A program made the translations under genes and the position numbers. Positions 22,654-34,756 of a stretch of DNA of 55,212 bases are shown piece after piece (the first letter of the stretch is position 1; each line of letters opens with the position of its first letter). Under the pieces are notes generated by a model that was given only the letters and a program-made list of their open reading frames with translations, was not told where the DNA came from and did not search any database. Source of the stretch: Melampsora larici-populina 98AG31 (Eukaryota > Basidiomycota > Pucciniomycetes > Pucciniales > Melampsoraceae); assembly GCF_000204055.1 (NCBI RefSeq), contig NW_006768769.1:1297240-1352451 (forward strand), in the 5' to 3' direction.

Positions 22654-22839
22654 AAACGGACCCGTGCCACGCCTAAAACGGAAATTTTTAACCGTGGGTA
22701 AAAAGTGGTACGGGCCCGGGACCGGGCTCCCCCAAAGACTCCTATCTCAGTCTGAGAAGTCAGACCAAGGTAGGAGTATCCTACGGAAGGTATATAAAAT
22801 TAGATAGCTCACCCCCTAAAAGAGCTTATGAGAATGGAT
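22654..22839 (+). repeat. B2 split direct repeat (right end of element)
   Basis: 186 bp, 184 of 186 identical to B1. It ends GAGAATGGAT, after which flanking DNA begins GAATGAAGG. A 20-bp linker (22634-22653) separates it from A2. No target duplication is evident, as usual for recombinase-driven integration. Confidence 0.9.
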
Positions 22840-24356
22840 GAATGAAGGTGTCTTGGGAGTGGGACCTTTTACCACAGGATTGACTCTGAGGGGAGAATCG
22901 AAGACATGTGTGGCTGGGATTTGGAGAGGCTGGTGACATTGTTACATTCAAACCACGTGAATCTACCAAAGTGCTTTCACTGTGATATTTTATTCAGATT
23001 TCACATCAACATCACGTGAAAGATTGGTGAAAAGTTAAAATATCCTCAGACCCATCCACGAGAAACTCTTGAAGCTGAATGAAAGCCATGGACCGGTCAG
23101 AGGTCCAACAGAGTTTGATCACCATAAGCATTGCCACAATGACCTCGATGATCACACCAGGATTTCATGGTTTGAGTTTGACCATGGATACAACAACCTT
23201 GACTATCTGTGCAGTTGACCATCATTCTAAAACTTACACTGGGATATGGTGTTGTTCATGACATCATCTCATCCCATTCAAATGCCAGATCAAGCCCTTG
23301 TGATTGCACTGTTGCATGATTGGACTCATCACATCTACCTCAGCTTCATCTCACCAATCCCATCTCCCTCCATTTCCATTCCCCACAACTCACCAATCTC
23401 ATCTTCCTCAAAATTTCTGAACAATCAAAGTAACAAATCAATTCAAATACTTTTAAAGTCAACCAGTCAATAAAAATACTGATTGATCAATCAAGATACT
23501 ACCTATTAACCCAAATTAAATTATATTGAAAATCAATCAATCAATCTAAATACTAATCAATCAATCAATCAAAATACTACCTATTAACCTAGGTAATACC
23601 ATGCTCTGTACATAACAAACCCAAGAATTTGCTTGACTGAGTTTACTTTCTACCAATCAAACTGTGATTTAATATAAGTTCATATCTATTACATCAATGT
23701 CAACGGAATAAGTTAATCTTTGTTTATGGACTTTTTTTTTGAAAAACAATCAACAGAAAATCAATAAGGTTTCTGATTAGTAGGTTGGTCAACAGAATCC
23801 AGATTGATGAAACAGACACCACAGAAGAGTTGATTGGTGGCTTTGTTATGGGGTATCTGATGAGGGGAATGGGAACATGGGATGTTCTGGAAAAGATTTG
23901 GCCATGGTATGTACAGAGATATGATCTGATATGATGAATTTACAAATCAAAGATAGAGGTTCAGAACCAATTCTGACTTTCTGATGTTCTGGAAAACTTG
24001 TGATTTTTTTTTTCTGGATTCATGTTTGTAAATAGACCACCAATGCAGAAGAATATTATTTCAGAATCCATGAAGTTTTTGATTCTTCAGGTATGGTGAG
24101 GTTTACCTACATACAATGATGATAATCACTAGTTCATACCATAGACAAGTGAAGAGGGAGAAACTTGACTTTGACTGTCACTGTTGGGGTTCAACTTCAA
24201 GTTGCTATGTACATAACAAGACACAAAGATATCACAGAGATGTACAGAACCAGTGAAACCTGAGCTTCACAATCGATCAATCGACGAATCAATCAAATCA
24301 AAAGCAACAAATCAAATCAACTGAACTCATCACTTCATTCAACCAAAAAAACAAAA
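22840..24356. other. intergenic with AATC simple repeats
   Basis: Right flank of the Ngaro-like element and promoter region of the next gene. No credible coding frame. It holds a simple-repeat tract at about 23480-23600. Confidence 0.5.
23480..23600. repeat. AATC/CAAT simple repeat, partly duplicated
   Basis: Runs of (CAAT)n around two copies of the phrase ATACTACCTATTAACC, giving a two-unit imperfect tandem array inside AT-rich DNA. Confidence 0.7.
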
Positions 24357-24939
24357 TGGGTAACCCAAACGAATTCCGTAAGTAATTCCCCAATCTCTCT
24401 TTTCTTCCCAAAAAACCGAACATGTCCACCTCAAAGAAGAAATGCACGATCCTAATTCTATCCGATTTGATCCGAACCATAATAGATGCATTACACGTAA
24501 AGTCTTTCTTTCTCTGAAATCCAATCCTACATGTTCAAGCCATCGAAAAAAAACAAAATCTAATCCAATCCCTATTTTTCTTGTTCGTTCGGATTTTCAG
24601 CATAACAAACATGTAGATAAGTTTTCATTGATGAGAGATGAAGTAGTGAAATCTTTCAAGTTTAACGGAAGACATACTCGTAATACGTTCTTAATCCTTG
24701 GTATGATACCTCTTGGATTCATGTATATTTCTGTCATCGATTCAGTTAGTCTTTTCAAAACCAAAAAAAAACCACTTATCCATAAACTTTTTCTCGATCT
24801 TTACTGACTTTAATATACGTTTCTTTTTTTTCTACGATGGATTTATTAGCATAAATGGGATTTAAGGGGAAAAAGACGTGATGAATCTTTACTTAAATAT
24901 CCTTCTACTACACCTCCTGTCGAAAATTCAAATGAATAA
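24357..24939 (+). CDS. complex I accessory subunit, B15/NDUFB4-like, four exons
   Basis: Exons 24357-24378, 24437-24496, 24617-24744 and 24850-24939 join in phase to 99 aa. It starts MGNPNEF, has one membrane span (NTFLILGMIPLGFMYISVI), and then the matrix-side motif HKWDLRGKRRDESLLKY. The pattern of a short N-terminus, one TM helix and a K-x-D/E-LRGKRR motif matches fungal NDUFB4/B15 subunits of NADH:ubiquinone oxidoreductase in the mitochondrial inner membrane. No single frame exceeds about 120 codons, so the gene is easily missed. The acceptor of exon 3 was chosen by phase; a closer upstream CAG gives a stop. The identification rests on motif memory, not on a search. Confidence 0.65.
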
Positions 24940-25686
24940 ACCATTTCCATCAAGATCGGTTCTCGATTTACTGAACTTCCCACCCCTCGTAGCTCGGTAA
25001 GGTATCTTTCTAGTATATTACTTTGGATGAAAAAAAAAATCTTTATATGTCAAGAAGAAAAAAACTTATTTGAACTTATGATTTGATGTTTGGTTTTTTC
25101 TTTACTTTTGCTTTTTTTCTTTGGATTTCTTACTTTATATATACAAAGCTATATTCAAGCCCAAGTCCTTTTTTCTTTTGTAACAGTTTTCTTTCTTCTA
25201 GTAAAACTTGAGCAACTGAGTAATTTTCACATGTTCTCTGTTTAGTTCACTTAGAAATCCAAAAAAAAAGTAAAACCAAACTGGAAGTTGAACCACTTGA
25301 TGTTTGACTCATCTAGATTCTACACACATAATCAAATAAGATCCAAATGAAATGTGATTCGATGATTCTCAACTTCAACTAAGCTTACCTAAACCATCAA
25401 CCCAAACTGTTTTTCACTTTCAATCATATACAATTCAATTCAACCAAACCACAAAACTAAGACATTCATACAACATTTCTAAGATCAAACAAAACCATCA
25501 ACAATTAAACCAACACTCCTTTTGCTTTCTTTCTTCATTACATAAATACTTTATACTCACCAGATCCCAAACATAATTGAACCATAAAACTAATTAAAAC
25601 TTAATTAACCCAAATAAATTAAAGAAAACTGAATTCGAAAAAAAGATAGTCTCATCTACCATACTAATGATCAAGACCCTCTAAAA
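24940..25686. other. intergenic between convergent genes
   Basis: About 750 bases of AT-rich sequence between the 3' ends of a plus-strand and a minus-strand gene. T-rich tracts at 25030-25200 fit 3' UTR and polyadenylation sequence. No gene seen. Confidence 0.5.
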
Positions 25687-28050
25687 TCAATCATGTCCAT
25701 TCCCATTCCCAATTCTTTTACTTTTACTTTGAATCGGTTCTTGGGTTTGGGTTTGGGTTTGACCAAACTCACTTTCACCTAAGACTTTTAACCATCCATC
25801 ACCCACCTCATCTCTAAGAGTTTCGATTTTTTTCCTAAACGAAACTGGATGATCTTCATCATGATTAGAACCAGAAGTAGAACCTAAACCTGATCCAATC
25901 CGACCATCTAAACTTAAATTACCGATTCTTTGATGACTACTAGAAGGAAGATTTGAAGAAGAAGGGATTGGATGATGATTAGGTTCGATGATTTGTGAGA
26001 TTGGTTTCTTTGGAAACTCTGAAACATGATCTAATTCAATAATCCTAGGAGTTCTTTTCCGAGTCTTATCTTTCTTAATCACCATTACTTTTGTAGATTT
26101 CTTAGAAAAAGGAAGAGATGAATTATTGTCTTCTGAACTACTTGGGATCCCATTCCCATCACTTGTAGGTTTAACTTTAGATCTTCGAATCGTACCTACA
26201 GTTGAAGATCCTGGACTACGTAAGACAATAGGTTTAGGTGATGGAGTAGTAGAGGTGATTGGATCGGGTGTAAGAGTTCTTCCGATCGATCTTTTTAATA
26301 GTTTTTTTTCTTGGTAGGTTGGTGGTAAGTTATCTAATGTTAAATTAAGACTTGTACTTGAACTTAGATCGATGTCTCGATTCTCTTCTATAAAATAATT
26401 AAAGATTATTGGTCTCCAATCTTCTCTTTGGTTTGTGAATGGATTGGAAGATGTCCATAGGTTTGTGAGCGATGGTAAGGTGGCTAGTCTGGATAATTCG
26501 GAAATGTCTTGGATCTTGTTCGACCTGATGTCTAGTCTTTCTAAGGAATAAAGTCTTTCTAATCCACATAAAGAAGTTAATCGATTCTTTGATAAATTAA
26601 TGGTAGTAACCTATGAAAAAAATAACCAAAAAATCATCAATAAAAAGAAATTTAAAAATTTCTAGAATCGGTTTGTTCAAGTGTTTCTATTGATTTTCAC
26701 TTTTTTAAAAGGAAAACCAAAAAAAAATTGATTCGAAAGGAAAATAAAGTGAGAGATTGTACAAACGTTTCCAAGGTTTTGATAAATTCCTAAAACCGAA
26801 TCAATCATATTATCAGCCAAACTCAAAGACTTAAGTCTAATCAAAGAACTTAATCCGTTTGGAACGACAATCAAAAGGTTTGAAGATAAATCCAATGAGA
26901 CCAATGAAACCAAAGCAGCCAACGGATTCGAAGGAATAAACGTTAAGGCGTTGTCTGCTAGACATAGATGGTGTAAGAATCGCCAGGCTAGGGGTGGGAA
27001 ACTTGGTGGTGGGGTTTGTGGGTTGGATGGGTCTTGACTTGAGCTTGGTGGATTGGTTAGGTTGGTTTCTTCGGTTGATGAGTTGGTTAGATCAGTTTCT
27101 TCGGTTTCTTTGGCTCTTCGTTCTTCATCAGACTCAACGGTAGGTTCATTCTTGAGATCTAGACTGTTTTGCTCATCTGCCAAGTCTTGTTGATTAGATT
27201 CTAATTTAACTTCACGTTCAACATCAAACATCACCGAATCAATCAACAATCTTTCGATATCTTCCAAACCAGATCTACGAATCTCAAGTGATCTTAAACT
27301 TTGACTAAGTTGATTCCAACCAATAAACAAACGAGGATCAAGATCATGAATGGAAAGAGTCCAAAGTGATTTAAAACAGATCAATGGAACAAGGTTTTGA
27401 TTAGGTAGATCGGTAAAGCCTTCAAGTAATTGCATGGGTTTAGGTCCTGCTTTGGGGTTGCTTGAAGTGATGGTTGGAACTGATGTAGGGGTGAGTTTAA
27501 GTGATGGTAATTTGGTAAAACTTGAATAAAGATATTTGACTTCTTCTTCAATGGTTCTTGTACGATGTCCATCTTGTTGAATGGATAGATTACTGATCGA
27601 TTTAATAGCTGAAGTCGTACCTGACCACCAAGTTGAACCGATCGAAAGATTAGATAAGTTTGAAAATAAACTAATCGTATCTGATTTATCAATCTTATGA
27701 ATTCTTTCAATAGAATTAAATCCAATCATCCATTGAGTTGGATCATAAGTTTTGATTTGATGTGGGTTTTGAATATCTAATGAACCGATTTGAATTCCGA
27801 TTTCTTCAAATTTTAAAAGTAAATAATATAAATGATGTGGATCTAGATTAAGAGTTGTAGGAGTTGAAGTTGAAGATTGATTGAGTAAACCGAAAGCCGT
27901 GCTTAGATTTGACCAAGATGTGAATGAAGTTGAGGTTCCTGATGATGGTTTGATTGAGTTGATAGCAGCTAAAGAGTCTTGATGAGAACTGATTTGGATT
28001 GATAATTGATGAATGTAATCTTGAGCTGAATGAGTTGAGGAAGAAGTCAT
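25687..28050 (-). CDS. leucine-rich repeat protein, two exons
   Basis: Exons 28050-26767 and 26610-25687 (156-nt intron, phase 0) give 735 aa. The N-terminal 200 residues are Ser/Thr-rich. LRR units run from about 240 (SLWTLSIHDLD, SLRSLEIRRSGLEDI) through an acidic insert at about 285-330 to FLHHLCLADNALTFIP, SLVSLDLSSNLLIVVP and LKSLSLADNMIDSV. They continue after the intron with TTINLSKNRLTSL and SLERLDIRSNKIQDI, closing with a cap-like segment WTSSNPFTNQREDWRPIIFNYF. The tail is disordered and basic. This arrangement recalls fungal L-domain proteins and STK11IP-type scaffolds. It is probably an intracellular scaffold (no signal peptide). The specific role is unknown. Confidence 0.75.
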
Positions 28051-29892
28051 CTTTTTTGGATTTTAAACTGAAACTCACTAAACACTTTTTACAATTTCCA
28101 TTAAACAAAACAAAACTCTCCAAAGCCCTGGCAGCTGGCTCATGAGTTGGCACTCCCACCAGGGCCGCGCGCTCGCTTAAAATGCACTCTTGATTTCATT
28201 TCATCTTTACACTTTGACTTCCATCATGAATATCTCCGCTCATCGAACTATACTATCATCCAATAACTCTCAACACCAACCTCAATGCTGTCTTCAACAT
28301 CGATCTCTGCCCCATCCAACTTGATCTCCATCTTTCAGTTTTCAGTGGCCTCCATTCTCACCTCCTATCACATCCAATCTTAACAATCTTTTGTCCTTTT
28401 TGAAATTGTGTTTTATTTTCACCTAGACCAAGATCCTACTCCTACTCTAACTGCTTTTTCAACACCTACACCAGTGTCCAAAAACCAAATCAACACGGCT
28501 ACTGCCTGGCTTTATCTCATGGACTCAAGCCAGTACATCCCTGATTAACCCAATCCAAGAAGCCAAATCATTGTTGCAGAGGCCTTATCAAACTCATCAA
28601 CTCAGAGCCAGATTATAAGCAATCCTAATATACTTTTGCTGGTGCTTGACTTATCCCAAGTCTTGGAAAGATCTGGATTACCCAAAGAATTGATGAAGGT
28701 GAGTATGTGTTGATTTGGGATTGGCTTATTGGTCTGATAGATACTTTGATCATACAGATTGTGGACATAACCCTGCCAAACCACTGGTTGTTGTTATCTT
28801 CAGCTACATATTGGGTTCTCAAAAGGTTGCTGATCCATCTGCTTAATTGGCTCCAACCAAGAAGACCTCAAAAGCAGTGTTCATACCTTACAACATCCAA
28901 ATACATGTTCGGTTTCCAGCTACAAACATCCCACTTGTGGTATTCATGGACAAGTTGTTTCTATTCAGGAAGCTCCTTAAAGTAATGAACTGAATAACTA
29001 GTCATATATTTATATGACTCTTGATGATATACTTCAATATAACTTCAAAGTTGTTCTTTAAAAGTTTGGTGTATGTAATAAAAGCTTGGGGGATCTGTTT
29101 GAAGGTTGAGAGAGGGTAACTGTTTATCTCATCTCTAAACCTAATTGTAGGGTTATTTTTTCTATCACTACAGCAGTTCAGTGATGATTATCAATGATTG
29201 TTTTTTTCCTATCAAGGGTACTCAAAGTAAAGTATGCAGCGCTACATACTTTTTTTAGTGGGGAAAAATAAAAAAATATACTTTTGGCCTTGTCTTCCCC
29301 ACCAAAAAAAGTATATAGCAAAAAGTATGTACATGTAGATACTTACTTTGAGTACCCTTCATATTAGGGATTGGGCGGACACTGCTTGTTGGTGTCCCAA
29401 GCTGCAGTTCAAATTCAATTCAATCCAAAAGTGACTGGATATCAGCCACTGTTCAAACAATATCAAAGCTAGTGATTTTTATTTTTCATTTTTTTTGGAA
29501 AAAAAAAAGCTGTGTGGCGTGACAATAAGAGCAGCATCCCTCTTGAGCCTACTCGTCTACCAGCTTAAAAACACTCGTCCGGCCAAACAAGCAGCCTTTT
29601 CAAAAGCCTCTTTGGTTGGCTGGCTTAATTCCTGTCACAGGTATCCGCCGGGTAGCTCAGTAAAATGAATCAGGTGAATCTGTGACATCTATCTTGATAT
29701 GAGTAGCCAAGTTCCTACAACTTCAATGGCGCCAGATCTGCTGGCTACAACTCAGTCAAACTCTTTGCCCAACCCCTATTATGTGATATAAGCACCTTCA
29801 CTCTTGACACTGAGTTATGAGGTGTAATTGGTGTTATAATACATATTACATGTTGTTTTGAGTGTACATGTACATGTGATTAGTATCTGGAT
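28051..29892. other. intergenic with one foldback MITE
   Basis: About 1.8 kb without a convincing gene; the frames present are short and unbiased. It contains the promoter of the LRR gene, the 146-bp foldback at 29214-29359, and the left flank of the hAT element. Confidence 0.5.
29214..29359. mobile_element. 146-bp foldback MITE
   Basis: Perfect 17-bp ends AAGGGTACTCAAAGTAA (29214-29230) and its complement (29343-29359), extended by imperfect pairing to about 35 bp per arm. The inner arms also pair (TACTTTTTTTAGTGGGGAA with TTCCCCACCAAAAAAAGTA), so the whole unit folds back. No clear target duplication is visible, which leaves the superfamily open. Confidence 0.75.
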
Positions 29893-32789
29893 TAGGGCTA
29901 CGACCCAGTCCCAACCCCGCCCGGCCGACTTTGCCCGACCTTTTTTTGAAGCTGGCAGTACGCGTCCCGGGGCAATTAAACCTAACATGATGAGATCCAC
30001 AAAATGCCCGCGGGCGCCTCGGGCGCCCAACCCAAACAGGGCGCCGACTGCTTTTTGGTGAAGATCTCCCACAATAATCTGCTTTTGGGATATCTCCGTG
30101 TTGTATTGGCCTTGGTCATGCCCTCCCAGTCCCTCTCTACGACTGTCACTCGATCATCCCATCTACGTACAATGATGTCATCCTCCTGTTCTTCCCTTGC
30201 TCCCTCTGATTCCATCACCGACGTGGCTTCTGATACCACCTCTACGTTACGTTCATCCTGGGTGTGGACTTTTTTTATTACCGAAAAGGTTGATGGTGTG
30301 ATGAAGAATGTTTGTTGAGCTCAACAAGGATTTGTTGATGCGACAAATCCCATCAAGGTAGATCCCAACAAACCTGGAACTGGCATTTGCAACAAACCTC
30401 TCGCCATTGACAAGCATGCTAGCACGAAGTCCATGATTCAACATCTCAATCACCACCATCATATCATAGCTCCTGTCCAAACTGATCAACCTACTGTGTC
30501 AGCCTTCTATATCAACGGAGAACCTGTCAAAGTAAGTTCCATTCCGTTCCTAGTATTCACATATTTTAAATCAATTTACTACCTTTGATCAGTTCTATTA
30601 TGTTTTAATTCAATTTATTATTTTTAATACTTTCAATCATCTTTAAATTTTTATTATTGTCATTTCCGTTCTGACTTTTTATTTTTGTTATTTTTGTTCT
30701 TATTTTAGGTCAGACCGCTCAACCAAGCCAACCTCAAGAAAGTTCTGATTCATATGGTTGTCAATCAAGCGGTCCCAATATCCTTCGTTGACGCAAAAGA
30801 ATTCCAAGAAGTCATTAATATGATAAATCCCACGGCTTTCACCCTCTTATCCAAATGTACCACAATTACCAATGGTATCTTGGATAGCTTTCAATCAGCT
30901 CAAAACAAGATAATCAATATTCTTTCCTCTATCCCCCATATCTCCATCACGTGTGATGGTTGGACCTCTCCCACCAACGTCTCAATGCTTGGTGTCGCCG
31001 CTCACTGGATGACAGACGACTTCACTCTCCACGGCATTACACTTGCTTTGAAGCCCATTGAAGGACCCCACACAGGTTCCAACCTAGCTTCCCTTCTCAA
31101 AAATGTTCTGGACTCCTTTCATATCACTAATTGCCTCTATTGTATCACCGCGGACAACACCTCCAACAATACAACCATGGGCCAAAGCCTCTCGACCTTG
31201 ATCCCTCATTTTGACTCTTCCAAACACCTTCATGGGTGTGTAGCACACATCATTGACTTAGTTGCTAAAGCAGGTATGGCAGTCTTTGACCAAAAGACCC
31301 CTCAACCTATCAATGCTCTCGATCCCACCATACCACAACCTCAGTCCTCTGTTCCGTTATTTATTGAACCTAGCTCGAACTCCGAGATAAGTAGTGTACT
31401 CACCAGAATTAGAGGATTCCACAAAAAAATAAAACATAGTAGTCAGCTCAAGACCTCTCTCGACAATGCTATTGCCAGCTGCCCCACCTTACAACGCAAG
31501 GTCAGACTTGTTCATGAGGTATCCACCCGCTGGTCTTCAACACATGCTTCCCTTGCTAGATTCATTGAGCTCAGAGTTGTGTTGGAGTACCAATTCAACT
31601 GTAACCCAGCTCTTGAGAGCTTCAAGCTTGACTACAAAGAATGGATGCTGGTTGAAAACTTAGTGCAATTTTTAGGTCCCCTCGCTGCTGTGACCAAGAC
31701 TATTGAAGGTCATTTATATCCTACTTTTTCTCTAGTCATGCCTGACTATCAATGGCTTGTTGAGCGACTTGAAAAGGTATGTTTGTTTCTGTTATTTCAT
31801 CATTTTTTAATTCTTTCTTTTGATAAACAGGCTTACTGATTGATGTATTGTTTCTTGATAGGCCTGGGCTGATTCCAAGTGTCAGGAATTGAAGGTGGCA
31901 ATCATACCCATGATCAAGAAGATCATCCAGTATCAGAATGCCACCGAGACGAAACCTGTGTACATGTGTTCTGCCATCCTTGATCCGCGTCTCAAACTTA
32001 CCGCTGTCAAAGCACAAACCATGGAATCGCTAGGTTGGGGACACAATGATCTAGTCGAGTACTTTAATTTACAAGCCACCAAGTTCAAACCCGCTCCCGA
32101 CCCTGATATTGAGATAGTTGAACCTCAAGAATCAACTCTTAACCTTGACCAACCTCAACATTACATCAACAGACAAAAAACAGTCCCAATTGAAGACGAA
32201 GTCAAGGAATACCTTGCTGCGCCTCAAGAGGACAAATCACGAGACCCTCTTGTCTACTGGGAGACCTCTGGACAACACTGGCCCAACTTATCTTGCATGG
32301 CGAGGGCCATGCTTGCAGTCCCTGCCACAAGTGCTCCCACTGAGAGTTCTTTTTCTAACACCTTGAGAGTCATGAGCAATCACCGCTGCTTTCACTCCCA
32401 CCAATCTCGAGGCTCAGGTTTGCCTTAAAAGTTGGAATAAGGTGTTAAAGTAGGCTTTAAAACCTTTTATACATGAGATTCAGATTGAATTCAAGTCAAG
32501 TTTTTCTCTTTTTTCAAATACAAGTTTGTGATTGTGAAGTTTGTTTGTTACTGTGGAATCTTTCATAAATGCCTAGAAATACAACATCCCCTCTCAGCAA
32601 GTCTTTTATGCCACCTAAGATGCCCTTCTGTGAGTTTTTCCTGCCCCCATGTGAGTCTGGCCCTGCCTGGCCTTGAGCCCTAAGATTCGGGGCGTGCCCT
32701 GAGCAGATCTGAGGTCATCACGGGTCTATCCGAGGGCGGGAAAAGCCCCGGGGCAGCCCCGGGGCCATCAGGGTCGGGTCGCAGCCCTA
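29893..32789 (+). mobile_element. hAT DNA transposon with 8-bp target duplication
   Basis: 2897 bp bounded by short inverted repeats (TAGGGCTACGACCC left, TAGGGCTGCGACCC right, 13 of 14 matching). The direct repeat ATCTGGAT flanks it on both sides (29885-29892 and 32790-32797). An 8-bp duplication is the hAT signature and agrees with the transposase inside. The subterminal regions are GC-rich. Its right end lies about 90 bp from the mariner-type MITE at 32879. Confidence 0.93.
30118..32453 (+). pseudogene. hAT transposase, one stop and one frameshift
   Basis: Exons 30118-30531, 30709-31776 and 31862-32453 keep phase. Exon 1 has a TGA at 30316 followed by a BED-finger-like remnant (KHASTKSMIQHLNHHHH). 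Exon 2 holds the RNase H-like core: SITCDGWTSP, LYCITADNTSNN, HGCVAHIIDLVAK and STRWSSTHASLAR. Exon 3 carries the hAT C-terminal dimerisation region (DPLVYWETSGQHWPNLSCMA, PATSAPTESSFS). A frameshift near 32390 precedes the usual ending, which reads on in the next frame as FTPTNLEAQVCLKSWNKVLK to a TAG at 32451. Two small lesions in an otherwise complete gene suggest a recently dead copy. Confidence 0.88.
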
Positions 32790-32878
32790 ATCTGGATGTG
32801 TTTTGTTACGTGTTACATACAGCTTATAGACTGTCACTGCATGTACATGTAATCAGGTTTCTATATGATATTTTTGTA

Positions 32879-33471
32879 CAGTCGTTTTCAAAAAGGTTGA
32901 AATCAAGGCGTCTCAAAAATGGAGAGGTGGACCGTGTGCCACCTGTGAAAGGTGCCAAGTATGCACACAGAAATGCTGCTCTAGTAGCATAGCCACACAG
33001 CCCTCAAAAAAGCATAGTGGCAATGTTGGTTGAGAGACCCCGTTATGCTTGATCAACCAGGTATTGAAGGTACTCCCTTTTTGAGTTCAAGCCAGACTGG
33101 CTTTGTTTTTTGTCATCACACATTTTGACACGTTCTCTCTTGTTCAATCTGCTTGTTATCGTAAAATAAAAGAATGAAATAGCTCAACTACCATTATTTG
33201 CTTCCATATGATTATCTTTGTTCTATTGGCAAGTTGAGACAAAAACTATAGGCAATAAAAGAGGCACACCGAGTCAAACACAGGACTGCCTTTACATACC
33301 ACTCTTGCTGACCGCTGTGCCATCAGAAGATGAGTAAGGAAGGTCAAACAACTACTTTGATACTGTCTAATGGTCAATCTGTCAGGTAAGTTTGATACCT
33401 TTCACAGGTGGCGCACGGTCCACCTCTCCATTTTTGAAACGCCTCAATTTCAACTTTTTTGAAAACAGCTG
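32879..33471. mobile_element. 593-bp mariner-type MITE flanked by TA
   Basis: Long inverted repeats of about 80 bp (32879-32960 and 33391-33471, roughly 90 percent matching). The ends read CAGTCGTTTTCAAAAAGGTT and CAGCTGTTTTCAAAAAAGTT, flanked by TA at 32877-32878 and 33472-33473. The CAG-type ends and TA target are typical of Tc1/mariner. The interior has no transposase. Confidence 0.85.
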
Positions 33472-33747
33472 TATCACAAGGTAGTTTTGGGTACATGCAT
33501 ATGCACTGAGTCTCAGGTCTGACATTGGCAGAATTCCAGCCACCATCATGAAAAACACGGCTTGTTTTTTGGCAGATTGGTCCTTGTGAATGCCTCAAGT
33601 TACCTTCAGAGATAATCCAAGGTGTTTGTGTAATTTGTGAGAAATGGTAGGTCAAAAGACATAGACACCAGTGAAGAGCTACAACTGATGTTGAATCATG
33701 TCTAAATATTTGGAGGGTTGACTGGTGATCAGATTGTAGAGAAAATC

Positions 33748-34152
33748 TTAGTGTTCATCTGAGAAGGTGTGAAATTGGCCTTGCTTCACAGAATCATCTG
33801 GCTTGCAAATGACTTTCTGGGTCATTTGGTATAGCTCTTGACATCGCTTAAAAGACCAGGGAAATATTGATTGGGTTAGTAAACAGTCAAGATTGGTTTT
33901 GGAGCAATTGTCTTTGGCCATTTGGGCAGTGGATAATTTGATATCTTCTGAATACTTTTTGAAAGTTATTGAGACAAATAAAGAAGACAATTGAGAATTG
34001 GGATTGACTGGCAATTGAAAAACAGAGATCAAGTTGGATGGAGTGGAGGTGAGGGATCAAGATCAAAGAAGCCATTGGTGCTGGTGAGAGTTCTCTGGCT
34101 CCATTGGTAGTGAGTTGTTGGAAAATATTTCCAAGACCAGATATATTTGTGA
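33748..34152 (-). CDS. possible orphan exon or degraded gene
   Basis: About 134 codons stay open on this strand with a composition that looks coding (for example QMAKDNCSKTNLDCLLTQSI and SFKRCQELYQMTQKVICK, with four Cys), but no ATG opens the frame and I see no matching 5' exon. It could be a 3' exon of an unrecognised gene or a relic. No family recognised. Confidence 0.25.
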
Positions 34153-34756
34153 TGGAAGAAGCTTTCAAAAAGAAAACTACTTTAAGCAAGTGCACAGACC
34201 TGGTGGGAGCCAGGTTCTTGCAAGCTTCCCTTAAACAACTGTAGATCTCAACTATCTTTTCTACTCAGCCTGGCTCATAAACTCAAAATCACTTTCACAA
34301 ACCCTATTATTTACAGATAATTTAAAGAAGCAATAGACACAACAAATACTTCAAACTGGTTAATAAGACAACACTTCTAATTTCTATGAAATTTAAATAA
34401 ATCAACCCAATGGAATTCAAAACTTAAATGATGAGATCCAATTTTGAAAGTATAAAGACAAATGAAAAGAATAATAAAATCAATTAAAACAAGATCACAA
34501 GCACACAATTTTGTTAGGAAATCCTTCAATTAAAATCTTCACAAAGACTTCTTCACAAATTCTATATTCTCATGATGGATGTGTGATTAATTACATTTGA
34601 AAGGTCTTTCAACAAAATCATTGAGCCAAATTGAGTTTGGTCCAATATGGGACAATATGACTTGAATTGATCCTCAATCCATTGCATACTTTGCCTGGAT
34701 CAAAGCAGATAAAATCAATTTGATCAGTTAGATAGTTTTATGAGTGATTTTCAATA

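Larger units (their letters stand above)
14455..22839 (+). mobile_element. Ngaro-like YR retrotransposon with split direct repeats
   Basis: 8.4-kb element with the diagnostic Ngaro layout A1 - genes - B1 - A2 - B2. A1 (14455-14685) and A2 (22403-22633) are 231 bp and differ at one position. B1 (22218-22403) and B2 (22654-22839) are 186 bp and differ at two. Inside are an ORF1/Gag region, RT-RNase H and a tyrosine recombinase, all plus strand. The coding part is damaged: a stop and a frameshift in ORF1, a 1.55-kb insertion in Gag, a frameshift in RT near 19980, and a stop in the recombinase at 21496. Near-identical repeats with broken genes suggest recent insertion of an already defective copy, helped in trans. 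Confidence 0.93.

Noticed and set aside
14455..22839. DIRS-1 type element with inverted terminal repeats
   Set aside because: The terminal repeats are direct and split (A1-B1-A2-B2), no methyltransferase domain is seen, and no internal complementary region was found. Ngaro fits better.
23480..23600. CRISPR-like array
   Set aside because: It is a short AATC simple repeat with a two-copy phrase in a eukaryotic context, with no regular repeat-spacer pattern.
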